A stretch of DNA of 64,000 nt, taken from Acidobacteriota bacterium (GTDB lineage Bacteria; Acidobacteriota; Blastocatellia; Pyrinomonadales; Pyrinomonadaceae). Positions within the stretch are counted from its first letter, which is position 1. Every line of letters begins with the position of its first letter. The notes below the pieces were generated by a model that saw only the letters and a list, made by a program, of their open reading frames with translations, had not been told where the DNA came from and made no database searches. Shown piece by piece: positions 42,404 through 50,519 of the stretch. The translations under genes and the position numbers were made by a program. The stretch is from positions 496,001 through 560,000 of the forward strand of contig JAHBSK010000001.1 in assembly GCA_019639175.1 (NCBI GenBank). The letters are read 5' to 3'.

Positions 42404-43981
42404 ATGCTTCCTATCAATATAGAATCAATTTTTGATGGCGACTCGTCGGTCGAGTGGGAGAGAATTGAGTTTAAGAAAGGCTGGAACCCACTTGCCGTTT
42501 TTCATTCGATTTGTGCTTTTGCGAATGATTTTAACAATCTTGACGGCGGTTATATCTTTATTGGTGTCGAAGAGAAGAGCGGTAAGCCGATTTTGCCGCC
42601 ACACGGTCTGACGCAAATGGAAATTGACAAGATTCAAAACGAGCTTTTGAATTTTGGCAACTCCAAAATCCATCCGCCCTTTCATCCGTTAGCGTTTCCG
42701 ATGAAATATCAAGACCGCATGATTCTGGTTTTGCGAGTGCCAGGCGGTGAAAATCGGCCGTATCAGACAGTAAAGGGACTCGGCAAAAATTCCGACCGTG
42801 GTTATTACATACGGGTTTTGAATGCGACTGTTGAAGCTCGTGGACAGAAATTGACCGAACTTCTTTCGTTAGCTCAGCGAGTGCCGTTTGACGATCGGTT
42901 CAATCAAAATGCGGGACTCGACGATCTCGATTTTGATTTGATTCGGGGCTTTCTAAAAGAGGTCAAGAGCGAACTTGCCGAATATGCAGAAAAACTTGAG
43001 TTCGAGCAGTTGTGCAGACAAATGAATATAGTTGGAGGTTCTACTGAAGGTCCGTTGCCTAAGAATGTCGGGTTGATGTTCTTTTCATCGAATCCTTCTC
43101 AGTTTTTTCCTCAGACTCAGATCGATGTAGTTAAGCTCCCGACCGGAACTGAAGGATCGAGGATCATTGAAAAGACTTTTTATGGGCCGATCCATCAGCA
43201 GATTAGAAATGCTTTGCATTACATAAGCACAACGGTGATCGAGGAGATCATTCTCAAGGACCCAAATAAGGCCGAATCTGATAAAGTTCTCAATTATCCT
43301 TATCAGGCTATTGAAGAATTATTGGTAAATGCGGTTTACCATCGCGGTTACGATGTAAGGGAACCCATAGAAGTCCGCATTTTGCCTGATAGAATAACAA
43401 TCACAAGTTATCCGGGGCCGGACAGGTCGATCAGCCTTGGGAAACTTGCTGTCGGTAGTTTGGTGGCTCGGCGGTATCGGAACCGCAGGATCGGGGAGTT
43501 CCTAAAAGAGCTGAATTTGACGGAAGGTCGCGGAACGGGCATTCCCATCGCGATAAAAGCCATGGAAGACAATAGCTCGCCACCCCCTAACTTTGAAACC
43601 GACGAAGATAACTCTTATTTTATTGCTACTTTGCCGATCAACTCTGCTTTTACTTCGGGGGGGGCTTCGGGGGTCGCAACCCCCATACTTGCCCCCGAAG
43701 TAACAGAATTTTTGAATGAGAATGCTGTATCCATATTGGAATATTGTTTAACTCCAAGGAGTCGCTCGGAGATACAAATGGAACTTAAACTTCGCGATGC
43801 AAAACATCTTCGTGAACGCTATATCTACCCACTACTTGAAGCGAAAGTAATTGTAATGACTGACCCAACCCATCCAAGGTCACTGAGTCAAAGATTTAAA
43901 ACTACGAAACTGGGTAAATCGGTACTTGAGGATTGGCGAAAACGGACCAATTCGATACCTAGGTTGCTTTTCGACGAATGA
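42404..43981 (+). CDS. AlbA_2 (Schlafen-type) DNA-binding and GHKL-like protein
   Basis: 525 aa. Residues about 15-155 form an AlbA_2 domain (WERIEFKKGWNPLAVFHSIC, GGYIFIGVEEKSG), then a helical middle. EELLVNAVYHRGYDVREPIE and GEFLKELNLTEGRGTGIPIA at about 300-390 match the HATPase_c_4 part of COG2865 putative transcriptional regulators. A winged-helix-like C-terminus follows. It overlaps the M20 peptidase gene by 4 bases. Between lysC and a lysine-pathway gene it looks like an accessory insertion; function unknown. Confidence 0.8.
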   Translation: MLPINIESIFDGDSSVEWERIEFKKGWNPLAVFHSICAFANDFNNLDGGYIFIGVEEKSGKPILPPHGLTQMEIDKIQNELLNFGNSKIHPPFHPLAFPMKYQDRMILVLRVPGGENRPYQTVKGLGKNSDRGYYIRVLNATVEARGQKLTELLSLAQRVPFDDRFNQNAGLDDLDFDLIRGFLKEVKSELAEYAEKLEFEQLCRQMNIVGGSTEGPLPKNVGLMFFSSNPSQFFPQTQIDVVKLPTGTEGSRIIEKTFYGPIHQQIRNALHYISTTVIEEIILKDPNKAESDKVLNYPYQAIEELLVNAVYHRGYDVREPIEVRILPDRITITSYPGPDRSISLGKLAVGSLVARRYRNRRIGEFLKELNLTEGRGTGIPIAIKAMEDNSSPPPNFETDEDNSYFIATLPINSAFTSGGASGVATPILAPEVTEFLNENAVSILEYCLTPRSRSEIQMELKLRDAKHLRERYIYPLLEAKVIVMTDPTHPRSLSQRFKTTKLGKSVLEDWRKRTNSIPRLLFDE

Positions 43982-44979
43982 ACCTATTTGAACTCACAAA
44001 ACAGTTAATGTCCGTACCGTCTGTTTCCGGTGACGAGGAGGCGGTCGGGTTTTTCCTGCGCGATCATCTGGTGTCGTTGGGATGGAATGTTGAATTACAA
44101 CCCGTATCGGAAGATCAGAATAATGTGATCGCGACGCTGAACGGTACGCCGCGTGTGTGGTTTTCGACACACATGGACACGGTTCCGCCGTTTATCCCGC
44201 CGACCGAGGATGACGAGAAAATTTATGGCCGAGGGGCGTGTGATGCGAAGGGAATTATCGCCGCGCAGATAACGGCGGCGGAGCGGTTGAGGAAAGAGGG
44301 AATTGAGGACATCGGGCTGCTTTACACGGTCGAAGAAGAGCGGGCGAGCACCGGCGCGAAGGCGGCAAATCTGCACCCGCTGGCGGCGAAATGTGAATAC
44401 ATGATAAACGGCGAGCCGACCGATAATGATCTTGCCATCGGGTCAAAAGGTTCGTTCAGGTTCAAGATAAAAACACACGGAAAAGCGGCTCATTCGGCAT
44501 ATCCCGAAGAAGGTGATTCAGCGATAGAAACGCTGCTGGACATTTTGCAGGACATTCGTTCGACAAAATTTCCCGAGGATGAATTTTTCGGTGAAACGAC
44601 CGTGAACATCGGCACGATAGACGGCGGGCTGGCTCTGAACGTAATTCCGCCAAACGCCGAGGCCGGATTTCTGGTGCGCTTGGCGACAAAACGCGAACCG
44701 ATAGAAAAGGCACTGGAAAACATCGTTCGCGGACGCGGCGAGATCGAGGTTCTGTCATGCAGCGAACCCGTGAAAATGGTCGCGGTCGATGGTTTCCCGC
44801 AAAAGGTAGTGCGATTTACGACCGACATCCCGCATCTGCCTAACTGGAAAAATCCGCTCCTGCTCGGCCCCGGCTCGATCCTTGTTGCTCATACAAAAGA
44901 TGAATTTGTGCTGAAAAGCGATCTGGAAAAGGCGGTGGACTTGTATTGCTCGCTTGTCAGGAAATTGTTAACCACATAG
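43978..44979 (+). CDS. M20-family amidohydrolase, ArgE/DapE-like
   Basis: 333 aa zinc metallo-amidohydrolase. Metal ligands and catalytic residues are visible: His65 and Asp67 in THMDTVPP, Asp89 in GRGACDAKG, Glu119/Glu120 in YTVEEERAS, and a late His in LVAHTKDEF. In this lysine cluster it probably removes succinate from N-succinyl-LL-diaminopimelate (DapE role) because dapD is present. LysK or ArgE activity cannot be excluded. Confidence 0.85.
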   Translation: MNLFELTKQLMSVPSVSGDEEAVGFFLRDHLVSLGWNVELQPVSEDQNNVIATLNGTPRVWFSTHMDTVPPFIPPTEDDEKIYGRGACDAKGIIAAQITAAERLRKEGIEDIGLLYTVEEERASTGAKAANLHPLAAKCEYMINGEPTDNDLAIGSKGSFRFKIKTHGKAAHSAYPEEGDSAIETLLDILQDIRSTKFPEDEFFGETTVNIGTIDGGLALNVIPPNAEAGFLVRLATKREPIEKALENIVRGRGEIEVLSCSEPVKMVAVDGFPQKVVRFTTDIPHLPNWKNPLLLGPGSILVAHTKDEFVLKSDLEKAVDLYCSLVRKLLTT

Positions 44980-45036
44980 GAACATAGAACACATAGATTT
45001 TCTTCTTTCCTATGTGTCCTATGTTTCTATATGGTT
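44970..45036. repeat. Word-repeat palindrome, ACATAG family, copy 2 (left of GxxExxY gene)
   Basis: Arms 44970-44996 and 45010-45036, each 27 bases, match with few mismatches around ATTTTCTTCTTTC. It starts inside the end of the preceding gene. A base change in the right arm creates the ATG at 45031 of the GxxExxY frame. Confidence 0.92.
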
Positions 45037-45456
45037 TCAGAAACTATGACAAAGAAATATCTGGATAAATTGACGTACGATGTTATTGGTGCGGCGATAG
45101 AGGTGCATAAGTCAGTTGGTCCGGGTCTTATTGAAAGCGTTTATCACGAATGTATAAAACATGAGTTGAAAGCAAGAGGGATCGGTTTTCATACAGAGCT
45201 TATTGTGCCTGTTCATTTTAAGGGTCTGGTTTTGGATGCTGAATTGCGGTGTGATCTATTCATTGAGAATATTCTGGCGGTTGAACTTAAAGCGGTTTCA
45301 ACACTTGCCCCTATTCATGAAGCTCAGCTTTTGACTTATATGAAATTGCTGAAGGCGCCAAAAGGTATTCTTATCAATTTCAATTCTGTAAATCTATTTC
45401 GTGACGGGCAGAAGACTTTTGTAAATGAACTCTTCCGAAATTTACCGGATGGATAA
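45031..45456 (+). CDS. GxxExxY protein (PD-(D/E)XK-like)
   Basis: 141 aa, or 136 aa from the ATG at 45046. The family motif lies in GPGLIESVYHECIKHELKAR (about residues 29-48; G-LIE-SVY). The putative nuclease core is AELRCDLFIENILAVELKAV, with the Asp and Glu-x-Lys of PD-(D/E)XK proteins. The TIGRFAM GxxExxY family has no known function; some members lie in rRNA intervening sequences. The gene is bracketed by two ACATAG-family palindromes, so it appears to be cargo of that element. Codon usage is plainer than neighbouring genes. Confidence 0.85.
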   Translation: MVSETMTKKYLDKLTYDVIGAAIEVHKSVGPGLIESVYHECIKHELKARGIGFHTELIVPVHFKGLVLDAELRCDLFIENILAVELKAVSTLAPIHEAQLLTYMKLLKAPKGILINFNSVNLFRDGQKTFVNELFRNLPDG

Positions 45457-45522
45457 ACCACATAGGAACATAGAACACATAGATTTTCTTCTGCTCCTAT
45501 GTGTTCTATGTCTCTATGTGGT
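45456..45522. repeat. Word-repeat palindrome, ACATAG family, copy 3 (right of GxxExxY gene)
   Basis: Arms 45456-45482 and 45497-45522 around ATTTTCTTCTGCTC. It begins on the last base of the GxxExxY stop and ends 11 bases before the dapB ATG, so it forms the whole dapB leader. It shares loop sequence ATTTTCTTCT with copy 2. Confidence 0.92.
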
Positions 45523-45533
45523 AATTAGAACAT

Positions 45534-46232
45534 ATGAAGATCGCACTTATTGGATACGGAAAGATGGGCCGGTTGATCAGCAAACTGGCCGGTGATTCGG
45601 GTCACGGTATTGTTGTTACCGTCAGCGAATCACACGCGGGCCTGTCGGCGGACGAACTTGCGGAAACTCTTCGCGCGGCAGATGTGGCGATAGATTTCAC
45701 CGCCGCTGATGCCGTTCGCAGAAACGTAGAGGCCTGTATGATTGCCGGTATTCCGATAGTTGTCGGGACGACCGGCTGGAACAGTCAAAAGGACGAGATT
45801 GAAAGGCTTGTGAATGACAGCGGCGGTTCGCTGGTTTACGGAGCAAATTTTTCCATCGGCGTGAATCTTTTTTTTAAGATCGCCGAGTACTCAGCCGAGC
45901 TTTTTGCAAAGTTCCCGGAATACGAGGTCTTTATTGAAGAGCAGCATCATTCGCAAAAGAAAGATGCTCCGAGCGGAACGGCGCTAAAGCTGAAGGAACT
46001 TGTGAAAAAGCATATCGATGCCGAGTTTGAGATACCGGCGACGCGCGCCGGAAATATTCCCGGGACGCATCGCGTGGGTTTTGACGCCGCTGCCGACCAA
46101 ATATTACTCACACACACCGCTCGAAACCGCGAAGGCTTTGCACGCGGGGCGATAATGGCGGCGGAATGGATAAAGACGAGGAAAGGTTTCTTTGAGTTTT
46201 CAGATGTGATGGAAGAGATCATAAAAGGATGA
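45534..46232 (+). CDS. dapB: 4-hydroxy-tetrahydrodipicolinate reductase
   Basis: 232 aa NAD(P)H-dependent reductase in the diaminopimelate/lysine pathway. The nucleotide loop is GYGKMGR (about residues 7-13). GTTGWNSQ, YGANFSIGVNLFF and the catalytic region EQHHSQKKDAPSGTALKLKE are canonical. A little shorter than the 270 aa E. coli enzyme, as in many DapB proteins of this type. Its leader is made by a palindromic repeat and there is no obvious Shine-Dalgarno. The next gene starts 4 bases after its stop. Confidence 0.93.
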   Translation: MKIALIGYGKMGRLISKLAGDSGHGIVVTVSESHAGLSADELAETLRAADVAIDFTAADAVRRNVEACMIAGIPIVVGTTGWNSQKDEIERLVNDSGGSLVYGANFSIGVNLFFKIAEYSAELFAKFPEYEVFIEEQHHSQKKDAPSGTALKLKELVKKHIDAEFEIPATRAGNIPGTHRVGFDAAADQILLTHTARNREGFARGAIMAAEWIKTRKGFFEFSDVMEEIIKG

Positions 46233-46236
46233 CCGA

Positions 46237-47073
46237 ATGGCAAACATAAAACTATTCGAAAATAAGCAGGTCAGGTCTGTTTGGGTCGAGGCTGAAGAAA
46301 AATGGTATTTTTCTGTTCAGGATGTGGTTGAAATACTTACCGGTACCGTTGATGCAAAAGACTACATCAAGAAGATGCGGAAACGGGACGATGCTCTTAA
46401 TTCGAACTGGGGGACAATTTGTCCCCTGGTTGAAATGAAGGCCACAGACGGCAAGATGCGGAAGATTCAGGCTGCAAATGCTCAAGGCCTGTTGCGCATA
46501 ATACAGTCGATTCCATCACCAAAAGCTGAACCATTCAAGTTTTGGCTGGCACAGGTCGGTTCCGATAGGCTGGATGAGATAGAGAATCCCGAGTTGGCTA
46601 TGCAAAGAACGCGGGAACTTTATAAGCTGAAAGGCTATTCGGACGATTGGATAGAAAGGAGAATGCGGAGCATTGCCATTCGTGAGGAATTGACCGATGA
46701 ATGGAACAAACACGGAGTAAAAGAGCGTCGGGAATATGCCATCCTGACCGCCGAAATTTCAAAAGCAACATTCGGGCTTACACCTTCGGAATACAAGAAG
46801 GTGAAAGGGCTGAAACGCGAAAATCTCCGCGATCACATGAATGACCTTGAGCTTCTGTTCTCAATGCTCGGCGAGGCTTCAACAACAGAGATCGTAAAGA
46901 CGCATAATCCCAATGGTTTTGTTGAAAACAAGAAAGCCGCGATTCGCGGAGGCAAAGTAGCGGGAGATGCAAGGAAGGCTTTGGAATTGGAAACCGGCGG
47001 AAAGGTCGTGTCTTCAGGTAATTACCTGCGATCGACTAAAGAGCAGAAAAAGATCAAAAGTTCAAAAAAATGA
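46237..47073 (+). CDS. BRO-N / DinD-like protein
   Basis: 278 aa. The N-terminal BRO domain (about residues 8-105) is VRSVWVEAEEKWYFSVQDVV then DYIKKMRKRD; BRO domains bind DNA and are common in phage antirepressors. The second half, with EYAILTAEISKATFGLTPSE and NLRDHMNDLELLFSMLGEAS, resembles the C-terminal part of DNA-damage-inducible protein D. It starts 4 bases after dapB and looks like a mobile or phage-derived insertion in the lysine cluster. Role unknown. Confidence 0.8.
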   Translation: MANIKLFENKQVRSVWVEAEEKWYFSVQDVVEILTGTVDAKDYIKKMRKRDDALNSNWGTICPLVEMKATDGKMRKIQAANAQGLLRIIQSIPSPKAEPFKFWLAQVGSDRLDEIENPELAMQRTRELYKLKGYSDDWIERRMRSIAIREELTDEWNKHGVKERREYAILTAEISKATFGLTPSEYKKVKGLKRENLRDHMNDLELLFSMLGEASTTEIVKTHNPNGFVENKKAAIRGGKVAGDARKALELETGGKVVSSGNYLRSTKEQKKIKSSKK

Positions 47074-47084
47074 GAACAGCACAC

Positions 47085-47762
47085 TCACTGCTGCTCGTGT
47101 TTCCGCCTTTGTTTATCGATGAAATCAGACGGATCGACCCAGTCGGTTCGGTCTGTTGAATAGCCTGGGCCGACTTGATCCCACATTGACGAATTTTCCT
47201 CGCGTATCTCAAAATGCAGATGGCAAAGGTAACGGCCATTTGCATTGCCGACGGTTCCTATCAGGTCTCTTTTTTTGACCTCGCCGCTCTTTATTTTGAT
47301 CTCTTGAAGATGTCCGTATAGCGATTGAACCTTTTTGCCGTCGGGTAGAGTGTGGGTCACGATAATGACGTTTCCCCAGCCGGTTCCGGCGTCTTCGGCG
47401 TATGTTATCAGGCCGTCGGCAATGGCATAGACAGGCTCGCCGCAGTCGGTATTACCGCCTGTGTTCTTGTTCCAATCTTCGCCCAGGTGGTTTTCCTCGC
47501 CAAAATCGAGAGCGTTGTACCAATCGTCATTTTTATCACGCTGCTGTGTGACGTATTCTGTTTTTCCAACCGGATAGGCGAAGCTGTCGGCGATCACGAC
47601 AGGTTCCGTAACCGACGGCGTTTCTTCGGCGCCGCTGCCCGAACAGCCCGCCGTGAACAAAGCCGCAGTGATAGTAATGCTTATAAGTGCTATAAATTTA
47701 ACCAAGGTATTTTTGTAACTTCTTCCCGGATAAGCATATACTTTACGAAACCGAGGGGGCAA
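47085..47762 (-). CDS. M23-family peptidase-like lipoprotein
   Basis: 225 aa. The signal peptide KFIALISITITAALFTAGCS has a lipobox (FTAGC, about residues 36-40). The peptidase domain has a Zn-type HLGEDWN site, LYGHLQEI and HLHFEIR, the typical LytM/M23 ligands. Such enzymes cut peptidoglycan cross-bridges or act as regulators of amidases. The frame starts at 47762, but a TTG at 47705 would give a normal 20-residue signal. It is divergent from dapA by 13 bases and opposes the cluster's direction. Confidence 0.85.
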   Translation of the reverse strand: MPPRFRKVYAYPGRSYKNTLVKFIALISITITAALFTAGCSGSGAEETPSVTEPVVIADSFAYPVGKTEYVTQQRDKNDDWYNALDFGEENHLGEDWNKNTGGNTDCGEPVYAIADGLITYAEDAGTGWGNVIIVTHTLPDGKKVQSLYGHLQEIKIKSGEVKKRDLIGTVGNANGRYLCHLHFEIREENSSMWDQVGPGYSTDRTDWVDPSDFIDKQRRKHEQQ

Positions 47763-47775
47763 AGGTTCGAGGCTT

Positions 47776-48678
47776 ATGACCAGCAGAATAGATTGGATGC
47801 GCGGATGCGCGACCGCATTGGCAACGCCGTTTCATAAAGACAGTTCGATAGACGATGAATGTTTTCGGAGCCTTGTTGAACGGCAGATAAAGAACGGCGT
47901 CAGGCTGCTTGTGCCGTGCGGCACAACGGGCGAAAGCGTCACGATGACATCGGAAGAGCAGGATCACGTTATCCGAATGACGGTCAAAGCTGCGCATAAA
48001 CACGGAGCAAAGGTCATTGCGGGAACCGGCACAAATAACACATCAGCGGCGATAGATCTGACCCGAAAGGCCCGCGAAGCCGGTGCTGACGCGGCGCTTA
48101 TCGTTGCGCCGTATTACAACAAGCCGACACAGGCAGGGCTTTTTGCTCATTATTCGGAGATCGCAAAGTCTGTAAAAGGTTTTCCGATAGTGCTTTATAA
48201 TGTGCCGTCGCGAACCGTCGCGAACATATCGGTGGAAACGACGCTGCGGCTGGCCGAAGCTCACGAGAACATTGTCGCGACAAAAGAAGCCTCGGGAAAT
48301 TTTTCGCAGATAATGGAGATACTGAAGAACAGGCCGAAAAACTTCAAGGTCTTTGCAGGTGATGACGCGACCGCTCTGCCGCTGATAGCGGTCGGTGCTG
48401 ACGGGCTTGTATCGGTCTGCTCGAACGAAATGCCGAAAGAGATGTCGCGGATGGTCGAAAAGGCCCTGGATGGCGCTTATTCCGCAGCCCGAAAGCTGCA
48501 TTACCAGCTTCTGCCGCTGATGGAAGCGAATTTTATCGAGGCGTCACCCGCTCCGTGCAAATTTGTGATGAAAGAAATGGGGCTGCTGGAAGAAAATCTA
48601 AGGTTGCCGCTTGTGCCGGTTGCCGCCGAAACTCGAGGCAAGCTGAAAGATGTGATGAAGGCGGTCGGGATAGAATGA
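47776..48678 (+). CDS. dapA: 4-hydroxy-tetrahydrodipicolinate synthase
   Basis: 300 aa Schiff-base aldolase joining pyruvate and aspartate semialdehyde, the committed step to diaminopimelate and lysine. Lys170 in ATKEASGN is the Schiff-base residue, Tyr141 in LYNVPSRT assists, and Thr50-Thr51 in PCGTTGES complete the triad. Length is standard. It starts 13 bases from the divergent M23 gene. It is followed by a CAGCT-family palindrome, not directly by another dap gene. Confidence 0.95.
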   Translation: MTSRIDWMRGCATALATPFHKDSSIDDECFRSLVERQIKNGVRLLVPCGTTGESVTMTSEEQDHVIRMTVKAAHKHGAKVIAGTGTNNTSAAIDLTRKAREAGADAALIVAPYYNKPTQAGLFAHYSEIAKSVKGFPIVLYNVPSRTVANISVETTLRLAEAHENIVATKEASGNFSQIMEILKNRPKNFKVFAGDDATALPLIAVGADGLVSVCSNEMPKEMSRMVEKALDGAYSAARKLHYQLLPLMEANFIEASPAPCKFVMKEMGLLEENLRLPLVPVAAETRGKLKDVMKAVGIE

Positions 48679-48679
48679 T

Positions 48680-48818
48680 CTGAACTTGCAAAGAAGAGTT
48701 TGAATATCAGCCGACAGCCATCAGCTATAAGCTGTCAGTCCCGACTCTGAGTTGTTAACAAGAGTATTAGCTGAAAGCTATGGGCTAATGGCTGATAGCT
48801 GAAATTCAAAAAGTTCAG
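48680..48818. repeat. Word-repeat palindrome downstream of dapA (CAGCT family)
   Basis: Outer CTGAACTT/AAGTTCAG (48680-48687; 48811-48818) and TTTGAATATCAG/CTGAAATTCAAA (48699-48710; 48799-48810) frame inner arms of iterated CAGC, AGCTG and TAGCT words. It is the same family as the element inside the acyl-CoA synthetase. It lies 2 bases after the dapA stop and 18 bases before the next ATG. Confidence 0.88.
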
Positions 48819-48835
48819 AAACATGGAGTATCAAT

Positions 48836-49294
48836 ATGATCAAAAGATCACTGTTGCTGTTTTTTCTGTTCATATTTTCGAATGCTGCGTATGCACAGGA
48901 TTCCGTGACGCCGGAGCAGAAAAAGGCTGCGAGTGAGGTGTTGGAAACTGTCGCAAAATGGGCCGATGCGGTTCGTGACCGCGATATGAAGGCTCTGGAC
49001 ACACTGTTTGCCGAAGAGCTTTTTATCACAACCTTTGACGGCAAAACGCGCGGCAAAAAGGAAGAGCTTGAGGTGCTGAAACCAAATCCTAATGTTCGCA
49101 CGGTCTCAGTCGAGAACGAAGATGTCAGAGTAAAGTTGTATGGCGATACGGCGGTCGTGACGGCGCTGACAAAGATGCAGTTCATCATAAACGAAAAGGA
49201 AACGCCGGTTGCTATGAGATATACCGCTATTTTTGTAAAACGTGACGGGCGATGGCAGATGGTGGCGTTGCAAACTGCAAGAGCCGCAAACTGA
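48836..49294 (+). CDS. Exported SnoaL/DUF4440-like protein
   Basis: 152 aa. The signal peptide IKRSLLLFFLFIFSNAAYAQ is followed by an NTF2-like domain: VLETVAKWADAVRDRDMKAL, ELFITTFDGK, YGDTAVVTALTKM and FVKRDGRWQMVALQTARA. Members of DUF4440 and SnoaL-like families bind small ligands or act as enzymes, but no active site can be named here. It is an insertion between dapA and dapD and unrelated to lysine synthesis by sequence. Confidence 0.75.
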   Translation: MIKRSLLLFFLFIFSNAAYAQDSVTPEQKKAASEVLETVAKWADAVRDRDMKALDTLFAEELFITTFDGKTRGKKEELEVLKPNPNVRTVSVENEDVRVKLYGDTAVVTALTKMQFIINEKETPVAMRYTAIFVKRDGRWQMVALQTARAAN

Positions 49295-49304
49295 GAGCAG
49301 ATCT

Positions 49305-49331
49305 TACCGCAGAGACACGGAGACGCGGAGA
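49305..49331. repeat. CGCAGAG-word repeat remnant upstream of dapD
   Basis: CCGCAGAGACACGGAGACGC with iterated GAGACxCGGAG words. No opposite arm is visible within 100 bases. A similar word at 50208-50231 lies after dapD, in the same orientation. Confidence 0.5.
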
Positions 49332-49366
49332 AATTGTAATAAGCTGAAAACTTACGGATATAACCA

Positions 49367-50197
49367 ATGAACTTACGAGAGCAGATCGAAGAGCTATTTT
49401 CCAAAACTGAATTTTCTGCCGATGACAGGAAAGTATTTGAAGAATTCAAGGCGTCACTGCGTAGCGGTGAGATACGCTCTGCGGAAAAGTGCGAGGACGG
49501 TGTTTGGCGAGCGAATGCGTGGGTCAAGCAGGGTATTTTGCTTGGGTTTCGGATGGGCAAGCTGGTTGAAATATCGCAGCCGACCGAAACGCTGAAATTC
49601 TTTGATAAGGACACATTCCCGATCAGGCCGATGACTGTTGAGGACAATGTGCGGATAGTAATGGGCGGTTCGTCGATCCGCGACGGTTCGTATGTTGCTC
49701 CGGGTGTCGTGCTGGCTCCGCCGTGCTGGATAAACGTCGGGGCGTATGTTGACGAAGGCACGATGGTCGATTCGCATGCGCTGGTCGGTTCGTGCGCACA
49801 GATAGGGAAGCGTGTGCATCTTTCGGCGGCGGCGCAGATAGGCGGCGTGCTTGAACCGATAGGGGCAGTTCCGGTTGTTATCGAAGACGATGTTATGGTC
49901 GGCGGCAACACCGGCGTTTACGAAGGCACGGTTGTTCGGACGCGATCCGTGCTTGCTTCCGGCGTTATCCTGACGCGCTCGACGCCGCTTTTTGACCTGC
50001 CGAACGAACGCATTATCAAATCCGACGGCGATAAACCGCTCGAAGTGCCCGCCGGAGCTGTCGTCGTGCAAGGTTCGCGGGCGATAACCGGCGGCTTTGG
50101 CAAAGAGAACGGCCTGTCGATATATTGCCCGATAATCGTCAAATACCGCGACGAAAAGACCGATACGGCAACGAAATTAGAGGATTATCTCCGATAG
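49367..50197 (+). CDS. dapD: 2,3,4,5-tetrahydropyridine-2,6-dicarboxylate N-succinyltransferase
   Basis: 276 aa left-handed beta-helix acyltransferase, third step of the succinylase branch of lysine synthesis. The N-terminal part covers about residues 1-100, and [40 protein letters not shown] and [19 protein letters not shown] form the hexapeptide repeats. [14 protein letters not shown] [10 protein letters not shown] and the terminal tail are characteristic. Its presence shows the cluster uses the succinylase route. Confidence 0.95.
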   Translation: MNLREQIEELFSKTEFSADDRKVFEEFKASLRSGEIRSAEKCEDGVWRANAWVKQGILLGFRMGKLVEISQPTETLKFFDKDTFPIRPMTVEDNVRIVMGGSSIRDGSYVAPGVVLAPPCWINVGAYVDEGTMVDSHALVGSCAQIGKRVHLSAAAQIGGVLEPIGAVPVVIEDDVMVGGNTGVYEGTVVRTRSVLASGVILTRSTPLFDLPNERIIKSDGDKPLEVPAGAVVVQGSRAITGGFGKENGLSIYCPIIVKYRDEKTDTATKLEDYLR

Positions 50198-50207
50198 ATC
50201 CGATCGC

Positions 50208-50231
50208 AGAGGCTCAAAGGCGCAGAGACAG
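50208..50231. repeat. CGCAGAG-word repeat remnant downstream of dapD
   Basis: CGCAGAGGCTCAAAGGCGCA then GAGACA; related to 49305-49331. No complementary arm nearby. Confidence 0.45.
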
Positions 50232-50279
50232 GCTTTTGTCCATTGGAACGGTCAGAGAAGATTGCTAATATGAGTGTGT

Positions 50280-50507
50280 ATGCAGGAAGATAACGAAAAA
50301 CAGCCGCCTGAGACGGAACATGGCCTCGCAGACAAGATATCCGGCCTTGGCCAAAAGATAATCGGTGAGGTGGAGATGATCGGCGGTATTTTGACAGGCG
50401 ACCCGAACACGACCGCCGAGGGCGAGTTCAACCTTGAGGTCGGCGACCTGCGCGAGGATGTGGAAGAAGATCTTGAAGAGATTGAAAGCAGAGAAGATCA
50501 GGAGTAA
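50280..50507 (+). CDS. Small acidic protein, possibly CsbD-like
   Basis: 75 aa from the ATG at 50280 (a GTG at 50274 is in frame). About a third of the residues are Asp or Glu. The core KIIGEVEMIGGILTGDPNTT and AEGEFNLEVGDLREDVEEDL recalls the CsbD stress-protein pattern of short helical repeats, but the likeness is weak. It lies between dapD and the aminotransferase, 12 bases before the latter's GTG. Function unknown. Confidence 0.5.
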   Translation: MQEDNEKQPPETEHGLADKISGLGQKIIGEVEMIGGILTGDPNTTAEGEFNLEVGDLREDVEEDLEEIESREDQE

Positions 50508-50519
50508 CAGGAGAAAACA

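Noticed and set aside
44970..45522. Insertion sequence with terminal inverted repeats
   Set aside because: No transposase; each flank is a complete palindrome rather than one terminal repeat, and no target duplication is visible.
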